A stretch of 64,000 nt of DNA from Paraburkholderia tropica. Its GTDB lineage: Bacteria; Pseudomonadota; Gammaproteobacteria; Burkholderiales; Burkholderiaceae. Positions 49,916-58,576 of this stretch are shown piece by piece. Every line of letters starts with the position of its first letter. Within the stretch, counting starts at the first letter, position 1. The DNA is taken from NCBI RefSeq assembly GCF_900109265.1, contig NZ_FNZM01000008.1, forward strand, positions 186,001 to 250,000. Direction: 5' to 3'. The notes under the pieces were generated by a model. It was given only the letters and a program-made list of their open reading frames with translations, had not been told where the DNA came from and did no database searches. The position numbers and the translations under genes are program-made.

Positions 49916-51129
49916 GCCAGCAGCACCGCATCGGCATCGAAGTCGTGAAGTCGTTCACGATGCCGGGCAGCATCCGCCTCACGTCGCTGCCGCCGCTTTC
50001 GCTTTACGTGCATTTCCCGTGGTGCGTGCGCAAGTGTCCGTACTGCGATTTCAACTCGCACGAATGGAAAGGCGATCGCTTTCCCGAGGACGATTACCTC
50101 GACGCGCTGCGCACCGATCTCGAACAGGCGCTGCCGCTCGTCTGGGGCCGCCAGGTGCACACGATCTTCATCGGCGGCGGCACGCCGAGCCTGCTCTCGG
50201 CGAAAGGGCTCGACCGCCTGCTCTCCGACGTGCGCGCGCTGCTGCCGCTCGACGCCGACGCCGAAATCACGCTCGAAGCGAATCCGGGCACGTTCGAGGC
50301 CGACAAGTTCGCGCAGTTCCGCGCGAGCGGCGTGAACCGGCTGTCGGTCGGCATCCAGAGCTTCAACGAAGCGCATCTGAAGGCGCTCGGGCGCATTCAC
50401 GACGCGGCGCAGGCGCGTCACGCGGTGGAAGTCGCGGCGAAGACCTTCGACAACTTCAATCTCGACCTGATGTTCGCGCTGCCGCAGCAGACGCTCGCCG
50501 AATGTCAGACCGATATCGAAACGGCGCTCGCGTTCAAGCCGCCGCATCTGTCGCTCTATCACCTCACGCTCGAACCGAACACGCTGTTCGCGAAGTTTCC
50601 GCCCACCCTGCCCGACGACGACCAGTCGGCGGACATGCAGGAATGGATTCACGCGCGCACGGCCGAGGCGGGTTTTGGGCGCTATGAAGTGTCGGCGTAC
50701 GCACAGCCCGGACATCAGAGCCGCCACAACCTGAACTACTGGCGTTTCGGCGATTACCTCGGCATCGGCGCGGGCGCGCATACGAAGCTGTCGTTTCCGA
50801 ACCGCATCGTGCGGCAGGTGCGTTACAAGCATCCGTCGACCTTCATCGAGCAGGCGCGCGCGGGCTCGCCGGTGCAGGAAGAGCACGAGGTCAGCGCGCG
50901 CGATCTGCCGTTCGAGTTCATGCTCAACGCGCTGCGGCTCGTGGAAGGCTTTCCGGTGCATCGCTTCATCGAACGCACGGGTTTGCCGATCACGACGATC
51001 GAGCCGCAATTGCAGGAAGCGGAAAAACGCGGCCTGATCACGCGCGATTACGAGAAGATCGTGCCGACCGAGCTGGGTCAGCGCTTTCTCAACGATCTGC
51101 AGGAGCTGTTTCTCAAGGACCCGTCCTGA
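49912..51129 (+). CDS. hemW: Radical SAM heme chaperone HemW
   Basis: Radical SAM protein of 405 residues that transfers heme to respiratory proteins. The cluster motif is CVRKCPYCDF (CxxxCxxC), followed by the glycine-rich SAM loop FIGGGTPSLLS. The C-terminal HemN domain is present (RHNLNYWRFGDYLGIGAGAH). Translation starts at GTG 49912, overlapping the rdgB stop. The related HemN-type coproporphyrinogen dehydrogenase is longer at the N-terminus, so HemW is favoured. Confidence 0.92.
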   Translation: MSQQHRIGIEVVKSFTMPGSIRLTSLPPLSLYVHFPWCVRKCPYCDFNSHEWKGDRFPEDDYLDALRTDLEQALPLVWGRQVHTIFIGGGTPSLLSAKGLDRLLSDVRALLPLDADAEITLEANPGTFEADKFAQFRASGVNRLSVGIQSFNEAHLKALGRIHDAAQARHAVEVAAKTFDNFNLDLMFALPQQTLAECQTDIETALAFKPPHLSLYHLTLEPNTLFAKFPPTLPDDDQSADMQEWIHARTAEAGFGRYEVSAYAQPGHQSRHNLNYWRFGDYLGIGAGAHTKLSFPNRIVRQVRYKHPSTFIEQARAGSPVQEEHEVSARDLPFEFMLNALRLVEGFPVHRFIERTGLPITTIEPQLQEAEKRGLITRDYEKIVPTELGQRFLNDLQELFLKDPS

Positions 51130-51208
51130 CGTTTCGAGGCGCATTTCGATGCGCGCCGCCGGCGAGGCTGCCGACGCGCGCGCATTCCAGGTTACAATGC
51201 GCGCCTCC

Positions 51209-51298
51209 GGAGGTGTGGCAGAGTGGTTGAATGCACCGGTCTTGAAAACCGGCGAAGGGGTAACCCTTCCGTGAGTTCGAATCTCACCGCCTCCGCCA
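51209..51298 (+). tRNA. tRNA-Ser(TGA), integration target
   Basis: A 90-nt class II tRNA with acceptor GGAGGTG / CGCCTCC, discriminator G and encoded CCA. The anticodon TGA is at 51243-51245. It remains intact at the left end of the element; the last 14 bases recur at 63737-63750. Confidence 0.96.
51285..51298 (+). repeat. Left attachment repeat (attL core)
   Basis: CACCGCCTCCGCCA, the last 14 bases of tRNA-Ser including CCA, identical to 63737-63750 in the same orientation. Flanking bases differ on both sides. Confidence 0.8.
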
Positions 51299-51413
51299 GG
51301 ACAGCGTTTTTAAACGTCCCACAAAATCCCGCAAAGCCAAGCCAGACAAGACTCCCAGCCATCAGCAAGGTTTCAGGAAGTCCCGTAAAATCCCAAAAAA
51401 TACCCGTTTTTGG

Positions 51414-51437
51414 CGGGTACTTTTCCGGGTACTTTTC
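51414..51437 (+). repeat. Paired 12-bp arm-like repeats, left end
   Basis: CGGGTACTTTTC occurs twice in tandem, at 51414-51425 and 51426-51437, directly upstream of the integrase ATG. A partial inverted copy (TACCCG) lies at 51401-51406. The matching pair at the right end is at 63667-63690. Arm-type integrase or excisionase sites are the likely role. Confidence 0.65.
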
Positions 51438-51451
51438 AGGGGTTTCTAACG

Positions 51452-52702
51452 ATGGCCGAAAGCCTGTTGCGTGACCTTCAATGCCGCAACGCCAAGCCTC
51501 GCGACAAGGCCTATCGCCTTTGCGACGGTGGCGGCCTCTTCCTCAACATCAAACCGAACGGGCTGCGCTACTGGCAATTCCGGTACACAAAACCGGACGG
51601 ACGCGAAGGCCTCACACAGATCGGACCATATCCACGCGTCACGCTCGACGCGGCGCGACAAGCACGGCACGAGCTGAGAGCCGCGGTATCGCGCGGCGAT
51701 GATCCCGCAACACTTCGAAAGCAGGACAAGGCGCGTCGCAAGATCGAGGCGGCCCGCTCACTGACGTTCCAACAATGCGCAACGGAGTTCATCAAGGCGC
51801 GCAGCGTCGAATGGGCCAATCCGAAGCACACCCAGCAATGGACGAACACGCTCAAGACCTACGCGTATCCTTTCATTGGCTCGCTGCGCCCTCAGGACAT
51901 CGACACCGACCTGGTGTTACGCGTGCTTCAGCCCATCTGGACGAAGAAAAACGAAACCGCCTCGCGCCTGCGCGGCCGGATTGAAAACGTGATGGACTGG
52001 GCTAAAGTGCGCGGGCTGCGCGACGGCGAAAACCCGGCTCGCTGGAGCGGCCACCTCGACCAGTTGCTGGCTGCGCCGTCGAAAGTGCAGAAAGGCGGCC
52101 ATCACGCGGCACTGCCTTACGCGGATATCGGACCGTTCATGATCGAGCTGCACGCGGCGAATGGCACTGCCGCGCGCCTGCTCGAATTCACAATTCTCAC
52201 TGCGGTACGCACCGGCGAATCGCTCTACGCTGACTGGGCCGAGTTCGACCTCGACGCCATGCTGTGGACTGTTCCAGCCGAACGCATGAAAGCCAAACGC
52301 GAACATCGCGTACCACTCCCGCCGGCCGCAGTCGCCCTGCTGAAGAAACTCCCAACCTTCGGCGGCGCAGGCCTGGTATTCGAGGGCGTAAAGGAAGGCC
52401 GGGCGCTATCGAACATGGCAATGCTTGCGGTCCTGAAACGCATGAAGCGCGACGAGCTCACCACACACGGCTTTCGCTCGACGTTCCGCGACTGGGCTGC
52501 CGAGTGCACGGCATTCCCGAACGAGGTTGCCGAGATGGCACTCGCGCACGCGATCCGCGACAAGACGGAAAGTGCCTACCGCCGCGGCGACCTGTTCGAC
52601 AAGCGGCGCGCACTAATGCACGCGTGGGCGGAATACATCGACCAGCAAACCGGTGCGAACGTGATCCCACTGGACGAGTGCCGCGACGGCTCGACCGGCT
52701 AG
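51452..52702 (+). CDS. int: P4-type tyrosine integrase
   Basis: Site-specific recombinase of 416 residues that integrates and excises the element. The N-terminal DUF4102 arm-binding domain (LLRDLQCRNAKPRDKAYRLCDGGGLFL) is typical of P4-type integrases that use tRNA genes. The catalytic residues are visible: Arg in TAVRTGESL, HxxR in THGFRSTFRDW, His in LAHAIRDK and Tyr in SAYRRGD. The start at 51452 (MAESLLRD) is preferred to the open frame at 51410, because the arm-like repeats lie in that extension. The gene begins about 150 bases from the tRNA end and reads away from it. Confidence 0.93.
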   Translation: MAESLLRDLQCRNAKPRDKAYRLCDGGGLFLNIKPNGLRYWQFRYTKPDGREGLTQIGPYPRVTLDAARQARHELRAAVSRGDDPATLRKQDKARRKIEAARSLTFQQCATEFIKARSVEWANPKHTQQWTNTLKTYAYPFIGSLRPQDIDTDLVLRVLQPIWTKKNETASRLRGRIENVMDWAKVRGLRDGENPARWSGHLDQLLAAPSKVQKGGHHAALPYADIGPFMIELHAANGTAARLLEFTILTAVRTGESLYADWAEFDLDAMLWTVPAERMKAKREHRVPLPPAAVALLKKLPTFGGAGLVFEGVKEGRALSNMAMLAVLKRMKRDELTTHGFRSTFRDWAAECTAFPNEVAEMALAHAIRDKTESAYRRGDLFDKRRALMHAWAEYIDQQTGANVIPLDECRDGSTG

Positions 52703-53456
52703 CGTCAGGCACATTTCCAACGCGGCGGCATCGTATTTTCCTGGCCCGCCTGAATTCGCGCGCGGCGGGGCCGTTTTCCGCGCCGCTGCCGGCCTCGCGA
52801 TTACCGGCTAAAGCCTCGCCTTCAGACGTGGCTCACCAGCCGCACCAGCAGGCCGCCACTCCAACCCTCCCCCCCTTTCAAAAACCGCCCAAGAAAAAAT
52901 GCGGCTGGGCGTTCGGTCCCGAAGGGCGAATGCCCGGAAAAAACGAGCCCCCCCTACCTTATCGCTTGCCGCAAGAATAAAGCGAGAGTGATCTTCAACT
53001 ACACCCCGTCAAAACCACTGTGTTTTCTTACAGCCAATAGCCCCAATCCCTCGCCATCATTGGCTCCCATGCAATCAACAATGCGATCCCTTGCTTTCCT
53101 CCCTGTCATATTTTTATGGGAACAACGGGAATACACCTTTCAATCAGCCTGTATCCCAATACAGTAAAGGCTTTCAGCGTTCCCGCGAGATGTGGGAACA
53201 AGCAAATGGGATTTTGGGAACAGCTCCGACGAAACCCTTGATGCATATGTGTTACAGGCAGTTCCCATAGCTGAGTGCGGACTTTGGGAACATCGGGGCG
53301 GATTGTTGCGAGGTTTGAGATAGATCGACCCAGAGATCGGGCCTGCTGACGCCACGCTGGCGCGTTGTGATGCAGGGTCACGGCGCGCCACTGAGGGCCA
53401 AAGCCGCGCAAAGAGATCGCCCGTGCCGCCACCGCAGCACGGGGAAGCACAAACTT
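52703..53456. other. Non-coding region with replication-type repeats
   Basis: A stretch of 754 bases between the convergent integrase and primase genes. The first 290 bases hold no clear feature. The part 53118-53291 holds the GGGAAC cluster listed separately. No believable gene. Confidence 0.5.
53118..53291. repeat. GGGAAC/GTTCCC repeat cluster 1 (putative origin part)
   Basis: Six copies of GGGAAC or its complement in 174 bases: + strand at 53118, 53194, 53216 and 53286, complement at 53179 and 53261. Most are within WGGGAACA. They lie just past the 3' end of the primase gene, as crr does in phage P4. Confidence 0.6.
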
Positions 53457-56333
53457 TCAGTCGATATCGAGCGAAAAGATTGACGACTGGATGCGGTACG
53501 CCCGCATCTGGCCAAGCGAGCCGATGCGCACCTTGCAATCGAAACGGCCGCTGCCTTCGGACCGCAGCGCACCCACATCGGCCAGCAGCCGCGCAACGGC
53601 CCGATGGTCGAAGCCACCGCACACCTCTTTACGAAACGGCTCAGTCAGGATCAGGTATTCCGTATCGCTGCGTTCGGCATCTGCATTGGCCATTTTCTGC
53701 CCGTACTCGGCCACATATTCACGATCCGAATTCACTGGCCGATCGTCCGATATGGACCGTTTGAATCCGGCGCGATGCATCGTCCTTCCTGCGTGATCGT
53801 CATCGACACGCTGCACCCAGGTAAAGCGCGCATCACCGTGCGCCTCCAGAAAGCCACGCACCTGCCGCAGCATTGCCGTTGCCTCGGCATTGCCCACGCC
53901 GCCACGCTCATGAACCCATGCGCGGAAACACGCGTGTGCGGCCTCTATCGCGTATCCCTCGCCCCATCCGGTACAGCCCGCCGCGCTCGCAATCTCTCCA
54001 GCAGCGCCCACGAGCGCGAACCGCTGAGCAACACGCGAAACCTGCCCGTCCGCGCCGTCCGGCACCCATGCGGTCACGAGCGGCGCAATCATGCCGCTCA
54101 CCAACTCGTGCATCTCGTCGGCATGGTCGGACACATGGCGGATGAACTCCAGCGCTGCCACGCCGTGATACAGGCCCGCAGCACGCGTTACGCGGTCTGC
54201 CAGTTCCTTCGATGATGCGCTGCCGTGCAGTTCCTCGAAAAGCCCGTAGCCGCGCCCTGCGTCGGCTGGAACGGTCGCCAGGCGTACGTCCTGCCCTGCC
54301 TTCGCCATCTTGTTCGCCTCGCCCATAATGGCCGATAGCGTCTTTTCTCCGCTCGACAGGAACAGCAGCCGCCACGTCAGCACTGGCTTTGCCGTCGCGT
54401 TGCGCGTAGCGCGCCCCTTGCCCTGCTCATTGCCGATCATGTAGACGATATCGCCCACTTCCTTCGGTTCAACCTGCCCGATCTCATCGAGAATCAGCAG
54501 GCCATCGCTATGCTGTGCTGCCGTCGACTCCATCGCGTTCGACGTAGCTCGCCAGCTGCGCATGTAATCTCGCCCACCGAACACCGAGGCGGCGGCGCGC
54601 AACGCGGTTGTCTTGCCGACCGTGCTGTTGCCCATCAGGTGAAAGCCGCCCGAGCCTTGCCCGGAGAAGCGCAGCAACGCACCAGCAAAGGCGGCCGACA
54701 CGCAAAACATGAGCCGGCTGTTTCCAACGCACAGCGCCGCCAACTCACGCTGCCAGTCATCCAGCGTGCCGCGCTGTTTGAAGTGGCTTTCGATACTGCC
54801 GTCCGTCTGGAATATCGTGAGATCGCCGCCGGCGCCGATGGTCTGGTCAGGCAAAACAAACGCGTCACCATGCCAGCCGATGCGACCAGTGCAGCGCGCC
54901 CGATCCTCGCTGCGTGCCGTCTGGATATAGCTCGCGAGCCGTTGCTTTGCTGACGACGACGGGTCGATATTCAGGCCCATATCCATCAGTATCGCGCGAT
55001 ATTCCGCACCGTCACCGGCCAGCATCCGGCGCGGCATCGCCCAGCGCTTCGGATTGCCGTCACGGTCCGAAAACTCCAGCAGCACACCCCATTCTGTATT
55101 GGCATCGTTGCGCGTTTCCGCCACGATCTCCAGCGGATCGCAGATCCACTGCGCCGGCAGTTTGTTGCCCTCGCGGTCGAATCCTTCGAACCATACGCCG
55201 CGCCCATCGACGCGGAAACGCGATCGGCCATCGCCCGCCTGCGTGGTTTTCGGGCGTTTGGTGGCCTTGGCATTCGTTGCTGGCTGCGTGGTAGTGTCCG
55301 CAGCGGACTGCAAAGCACCGACAGGTGCGGCCGCGTGCACACACGCACTAATCGCCGCGAACGCCTCCACGCCGAAATGCGCTGCCATGTCGTTAAAGTC
55401 CGTCGCGCCTACTGGCCGATCGTCGCCAAAGTCCGGCACGGCGACAAAACCGCCCACCGCTTTCGCCGCTGCCCGCGCCTTCGCTACGCCCGGATTACCC
55501 TTGGTGCGGTAGTCGTCATCGGCACAAATGACAATGCGCGCATTCGGATACTGCTCGCGCATGGCCGTGGCCACGGCCAGCAGGTTGCCCGCATCGAATG
55601 CACATGCAGCCGGCGCACGCATCACCGTGGAAAGCGTCGCGCAGGTGGCGTAACCCTCGCCAATCAGCACGGTATCCGTTACCTCGCCACCACCACGGGC
55701 AAAGCTGCCTGACTTGCGACCATTGGGCAGATAACGTTTCTGGCCATCCTCAAGGATGAATTCCAGTGTCCACAGCTTGCCCGCCGCATCGCGAGCAGGA
55801 ATGATCAGCGCCCCATCGCATGAAGCCGTACCGATACGTAGATCGCCACGATAGATGCGCAGCTTGCCGGGCCCGATGCCTTTCCGGACCAGATAGGGAT
55901 GATCGGCGGACGCTGGGACGGCCGCTTCCCAGATGCGCGCTGCCTCTTCGGCCGCAGCCGCATGACGTTGCGCCTCGAGCTCACGCTCGCGCGCCTCGCG
56001 CGCCGCGCGATCGGTATCCCGCTGTTTTCGCTCTGCCGGATCAATTGGCTTTGCCTTGTGCGAACGCGGGTCAAAGCCTCCGGCCTTCGCAAGGTGAAAC
56101 AGCGTATTGATCGTGATTCGGCCGCCCTTGAAAGACTTCCAGGCGTCGCGCGCATCGCGTGCGTTGTAACTGTTCGCCTGTTGGCTCCACTCGCTCCAGA
56201 GGGCGAATCCCTCGTCGCCGAATTCAGCCTTGAGCGCCATTCCCGCCTTACGCCATGTTTCGCGGTCGTCGGGCTGGATATAGCCGAGCGCCGCCCGTGT
56301 GCGCTCAAATTCGGACATTGGTATGTCTGCCAT
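53457..56333 (-). CDS. Primase-helicase with PriCT_2, toprim and DUF927 domains
   Basis: Replication protein of 958 residues for the element. It has a PriCT_2-like N-terminus (about 5-85, ERTRAALGYIQPDDRETWRKAGMAL), a charged helical linker, a toprim domain (LIGEGYATC with Glu226, and VICADDDYR with Asp272-274), and a DUF927 helicase-like ATPase with the Walker A GNSTVGKTT at 568-575 and Walker B LLILDEIGQ. It corresponds in role to the P4 alpha protein but has a different domain order. The start at 56333 has AGGGA upstream; the frame opens at 56345. It ends the leftward replication operon and is followed by the repeat cluster 1. Confidence 0.88.
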   Translation of the reverse strand: MADIPMSEFERTRAALGYIQPDDRETWRKAGMALKAEFGDEGFALWSEWSQQANSYNARDARDAWKSFKGGRITINTLFHLAKAGGFDPRSHKAKPIDPAERKQRDTDRAAREARERELEAQRHAAAAEEAARIWEAAVPASADHPYLVRKGIGPGKLRIYRGDLRIGTASCDGALIIPARDAAGKLWTLEFILEDGQKRYLPNGRKSGSFARGGGEVTDTVLIGEGYATCATLSTVMRAPAACAFDAGNLLAVATAMREQYPNARIVICADDDYRTKGNPGVAKARAAAKAVGGFVAVPDFGDDRPVGATDFNDMAAHFGVEAFAAISACVHAAAPVGALQSAADTTTQPATNAKATKRPKTTQAGDGRSRFRVDGRGVWFEGFDREGNKLPAQWICDPLEIVAETRNDANTEWGVLLEFSDRDGNPKRWAMPRRMLAGDGAEYRAILMDMGLNIDPSSSAKQRLASYIQTARSEDRARCTGRIGWHGDAFVLPDQTIGAGGDLTIFQTDGSIESHFKQRGTLDDWQRELAALCVGNSRLMFCVSAAFAGALLRFSGQGSGGFHLMGNSTVGKTTALRAAASVFGGRDYMRSWRATSNAMESTAAQHSDGLLILDEIGQVEPKEVGDIVYMIGNEQGKGRATRNATAKPVLTWRLLFLSSGEKTLSAIMGEANKMAKAGQDVRLATVPADAGRGYGLFEELHGSASSKELADRVTRAAGLYHGVAALEFIRHVSDHADEMHELVSGMIAPLVTAWVPDGADGQVSRVAQRFALVGAAGEIASAAGCTGWGEGYAIEAAHACFRAWVHERGGVGNAEATAMLRQVRGFLEAHGDARFTWVQRVDDDHAGRTMHRAGFKRSISDDRPVNSDREYVAEYGQKMANADAERSDTEYLILTEPFRKEVCGGFDHRAVARLLADVGALRSEGSGRFDCKVRIGSLGQMRAYRIQSSIFSLDID

Positions 56334-56429
56334 AAATCCCTGCAAACTTGATGGTGTGCCGCAACCCTTCTGCGATTAGGACTGCAAATCAGAGAGGCAG
56401 CATTGCGACACCTTGATTCTGTGGATAAC

Positions 56430-56768
56430 TCAGACAGGACGGCGCGGCGGTTCGCTCAGCTTGTGGGCGTACTCGTACAAACCAAGAGCATCAGACAACA
56501 GCGTATCTATTGCCTCCATCGCCGCCCGCAACGTCGATGCAACGCCATCGTCATCAAGTGAGACGGTCGACAACGCGGCCGACAACGCGCGCGCCTGTGT
56601 GGCGCGCAATGTCGCCTCGCTATGAACAGCGTCAACGTCGTCCGAAGTTATCCACAGGACATTTCCGCCGTAGCACCCAACCAGCGGAACCGCATTGCCC
56701 ATGCTCACATCCTCACGCGGCTGGAACGGCGCGGCGTGGAGTTTCATCCTTTCCATATCCGCCCCCAT
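56430..56768 (-). CDS. Hypothetical protein of the replication operon (112 aa)
   Basis: No known domain. The protein has an N-terminal beta-like part (MKLHAAPFQPREDVSMGN, VPLVGCYGGNVLWITSDDVD) and a helical Ala-rich C-terminal half (LRATQARALSAALSTVSLDD). The start codon overlaps the previous gene's stop by one base (TGATG), and it lies about 100 bases upstream of the primase start. Its place in satellite operons suggests a replication or copy-control accessory. MERMKLHAAP at 56756 is a possible alternative start. Confidence 0.65.
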   Translation of the reverse strand: MGADMERMKLHAAPFQPREDVSMGNAVPLVGCYGGNVLWITSDDVDAVHSEATLRATQARALSAALSTVSLDDDGVASTLRAAMEAIDTLLSDALGLYEYAHKLSEPPRRPV

Positions 56769-57106
56769 CAGTGAGTTACGTGCGCATCGCGCGTGACCAT
56801 ACCGAGCGCTGCCAGCAAATGCTGTTGCACGCGGCCCATGAGTCCCGCGGCAAACGCCTGCCGACTTACGGCCAGCCGGTCCGGGTCGAAATCCCCCGCC
56901 TCGCGCATAGCCGCCGCCAGGCCACGCGAGAACGCATCGGCCTGATACGCGGCGTAATCGTGTAAACGGACGGAACCCCTAAGCTCCAGCCAGGCATCGG
57001 CACTGACCGCGCCAAGGCTCACGGCAAATTGCAGATCGATCGGAGCCCCGGTATCGAGCGGCGGCGCGTTTTCAAAGCCTTCGATAATGGCGGTGCGATT
57101 AACCAT
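56768..57106 (-). CDS. Hypothetical protein of the replication operon (112 aa, MVNR type)
   Basis: No known domain. It starts MVNRTAIIEGFENAPPLDTG with GGAGG 9 bases upstream of the ATG. A mainly helical second half follows (AYQADAFSRGLAAAMREAG ... AGLMGRVQQHLLAALG). It overlaps the preceding gene by 8 bases, a spacing repeated through this operon. The first four residues are the same as in the next gene upstream, suggesting shared translation-initiation sequence rather than homology. Confidence 0.65.
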   Translation of the reverse strand: MVNRTAIIEGFENAPPLDTGAPIDLQFAVSLGAVSADAWLELRGSVRLHDYAAYQADAFSRGLAAAMREAGDFDPDRLAVSRQAFAAGLMGRVQQHLLAALGMVTRDAHVTH

Positions 57107-57383
57107 GACGTTCCACCTCCGCGCCGTAGTCAGCGGCGATATCCTCAAACTCGCCACCACGGTCGCTGGCAATCCGCAAGCCAACAGCTGCCAAGCCGCG
57201 CACGGCCTCGGGATCATCCGAAAGCGACTGGATGGAGCGAAAGAGCGTCGCCAATTCTGCAAACGCCTCGTCGGCATATACGAAAAAACGCGAAGCGTCG
57301 CCAATCAACGCCAGCACTTCCGAGCTATCCAGATCGAGCGACGCCGGCCTCTTTATCGGGGAGACATTGAAGCGGTTAACCAT
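57099..57383 (-). CDS. Hypothetical protein of the replication operon (94 aa, MVNR type)
   Basis: It starts MVNRFNVSPIKRPASLDLD with GGAGG before the ATG. The rest is predicted helical (SEVLALIGDASRFFVYADEAFAELATLFRSI and EAVRGLAAVGLRIASDRGGEFED). No named domain recognised. It overlaps its neighbours by 8 bases on both sides, consistent with translational coupling. Confidence 0.65.
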   Translation of the reverse strand: MVNRFNVSPIKRPASLDLDSSEVLALIGDASRFFVYADEAFAELATLFRSIQSLSDDPEAVRGLAAVGLRIASDRGGEFEDIAADYGAEVERHG

Positions 57384-57552
57384 GACGCACCTCCGCACGT
57401 GCAAGGGCTGCAATGGCGACGAGCGCCGCGCCCGTAGCATCGAGCGCGGATTGATAGGTATCGGCGGTAGCAGCGACACGCAAGGCGTCGCGGACGATGG
57501 ACTGAATGAGGGACGGGGCTTGCCCGGAATTGGCGTGCGTAAGCTGGCGCAT
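57376..57552 (-). CDS. Hypothetical small protein of the replication operon (58 aa)
   Basis: It starts MRQLTHANSGQAPSLIQSIV with AAAGGAGG 8 bases upstream of the ATG at 57552, then a helical segment (RDALRVAATADTYQSALDATG). No known family. An open frame to 57597 is less likely, because the ribosome binding site lies inside it. It is the first gene after a structured leader and overlaps the next gene by 8 bases. Confidence 0.6.
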   Translation of the reverse strand: MRQLTHANSGQAPSLIQSIVRDALRVAATADTYQSALDATGAALVAIAALARAEVRHG

Positions 57553-57867
57553 GGTGCGGCCTCCTTTGCTGGGTTCGAAACCCGGCCCCAACGCCAATTG
57601 GGGTGGCCGGGCACATGGCAGGGTTGGCGTACCGGCGCAAAGGAAACCGGTGTGCCCGAAGGCACCCCCGCCAAGGCCCGACCATTGAAGGCGCGCGAAG
57701 GCGTGCGGACGTAAAAAAACCGCTCTGGGGCGGTTGTCCGCCTTTGCATATCCCGGACGCCAATCCGGTGCGCTGTTGTCTCAGCGACGACCGCAGGATA
57801 CTGCGTGTCGCCGTTTCGCGCAACCGGCCGCGCGGGAGCGCTCCAGAGAAAGGGCTGGCAGCGCGCA
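57553..57867. other. Structured leader between two parts of the replication operon
   Basis: A non-coding stretch of 315 bases. On the minus strand it holds a terminator-like hairpin (57712-57733), then a strong stem at 57581-57611 (CCCGG-CCCCA pairing with TGGGG-CCGGG around a bulge), then the ribosome binding site of the next gene. This is a candidate place for transcription control of the downstream genes. Confidence 0.5.
57712..57733 (-). terminator. Terminator or attenuator in the replication operon
   Basis: On the minus strand CCGC-CCCAGA-GCGG is followed by seven T residues. It lies between the gene pair at 57868-58505 and the genes leading to the primase. Confidence 0.65.
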
Positions 57868-58254
57868 TCACGGCTGCCCCTGCTCGCTCTCGATCATGAG
57901 CGCGTGAAGTCCGTTGAGCTGCGTTTCGACGGCCGCAAGAAAACCGCCTTGATAGGCCTTCTCGACCATATCGAACGCCAGCCGCTCGCGATCCGATACG
58001 GCGGGCGAAGCGGTCAGCAGCGTGCGAACGTACCGCTCAGATTCGCGCCGTACCGCGACGTGAAGCGGAGCACGGTATTGCGTCGCGAGCCAAGCCGCGC
58101 CGCCCGCTTCGCCATTGCTAACATGCGGCCTGAGCCATTCGGCAAACCAGATTTCGATTTCCGGGCGCTGGGCGATTTCGCTAACAGAATCAGCCAAATG
58201 ATCGAACGCACGCTTGATATCGGCCGCTTGCCGCTTGGTGAGCGCGCCGGTCAT
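57868..58254 (-). CDS. Hypothetical helical protein (128 aa)
   Basis: The product begins MTGALTKRQAADIKRAFDHLAD. It is all-helical by appearance, with EIEIWFAEWLRPHVS and DRERLAFDMVEKAYQGGFLAAVE. I recognise no domain. Its start overlaps the AlpA-like gene's stop by ATGA, so the two are co-translated. A role in regulation or replication of the element is only inferred from position. Confidence 0.65.
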   Translation of the reverse strand: MTGALTKRQAADIKRAFDHLADSVSEIAQRPEIEIWFAEWLRPHVSNGEAGGAAWLATQYRAPLHVAVRRESERYVRTLLTASPAVSDRERLAFDMVEKAYQGGFLAAVETQLNGLHALMIESEQGQP

Positions 58255-58505
58255 TTACGCACTCCCATCGCCGCGGCGCGCGACTGCTGCGCCAGCGCAC
58301 GAATCCATTCGTCTATTTCGGCTTCGTACCATGCCACGGCCCGCAGGCCAAGGCGGACGCTAGCGGGGAACGTGCCGGCGGCGATACGGCGATAGATCTC
58401 GCTTTTCGACAAGCATGTGCGAGATGCTACCTCGCGAAATCGAATCAGCCTTCCATGCAGGCGGGGCAATGCATCGTTGGCCGCCTGCGTCTTGTCATTG
58501 GGCAT
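58251..58505 (-). CDS. AlpA-family (MerR-like helix-turn-helix) regulator
   Basis: An 84-residue DNA-binding protein. The helix-turn-helix reads RFREVASRTCLSKSEIYRRIAAGTFPASVRLG and is followed by AVAWYEAEIDEWI, the standard AlpA/phage transcriptional regulator pattern. In P4-like elements, AlpA/Vis-type proteins control integrase and excision. GGAG precedes the ATG by 6 bases. It overlaps the next gene by 4 bases. Confidence 0.88.
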   Translation of the reverse strand: MPNDKTQAANDALPRLHGRLIRFREVASRTCLSKSEIYRRIAAGTFPASVRLGLRAVAWYEAEIDEWIRALAQQSRAAAMGVRK

Positions 58506-58576
58506 ATGAACTCCAGTTAGAGACCCCGCGGGAACGCGTGGGACAACCGGAGTATTAAGGGGGAAAGGGAAGCGTC

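Noticed and set aside
57553..57749. Extension of the frame at 57099-57383 up to 57749
   Set aside because: It covers the structured leader and the 58-residue gene in another frame; the MVNR start has a good ribosome binding site.
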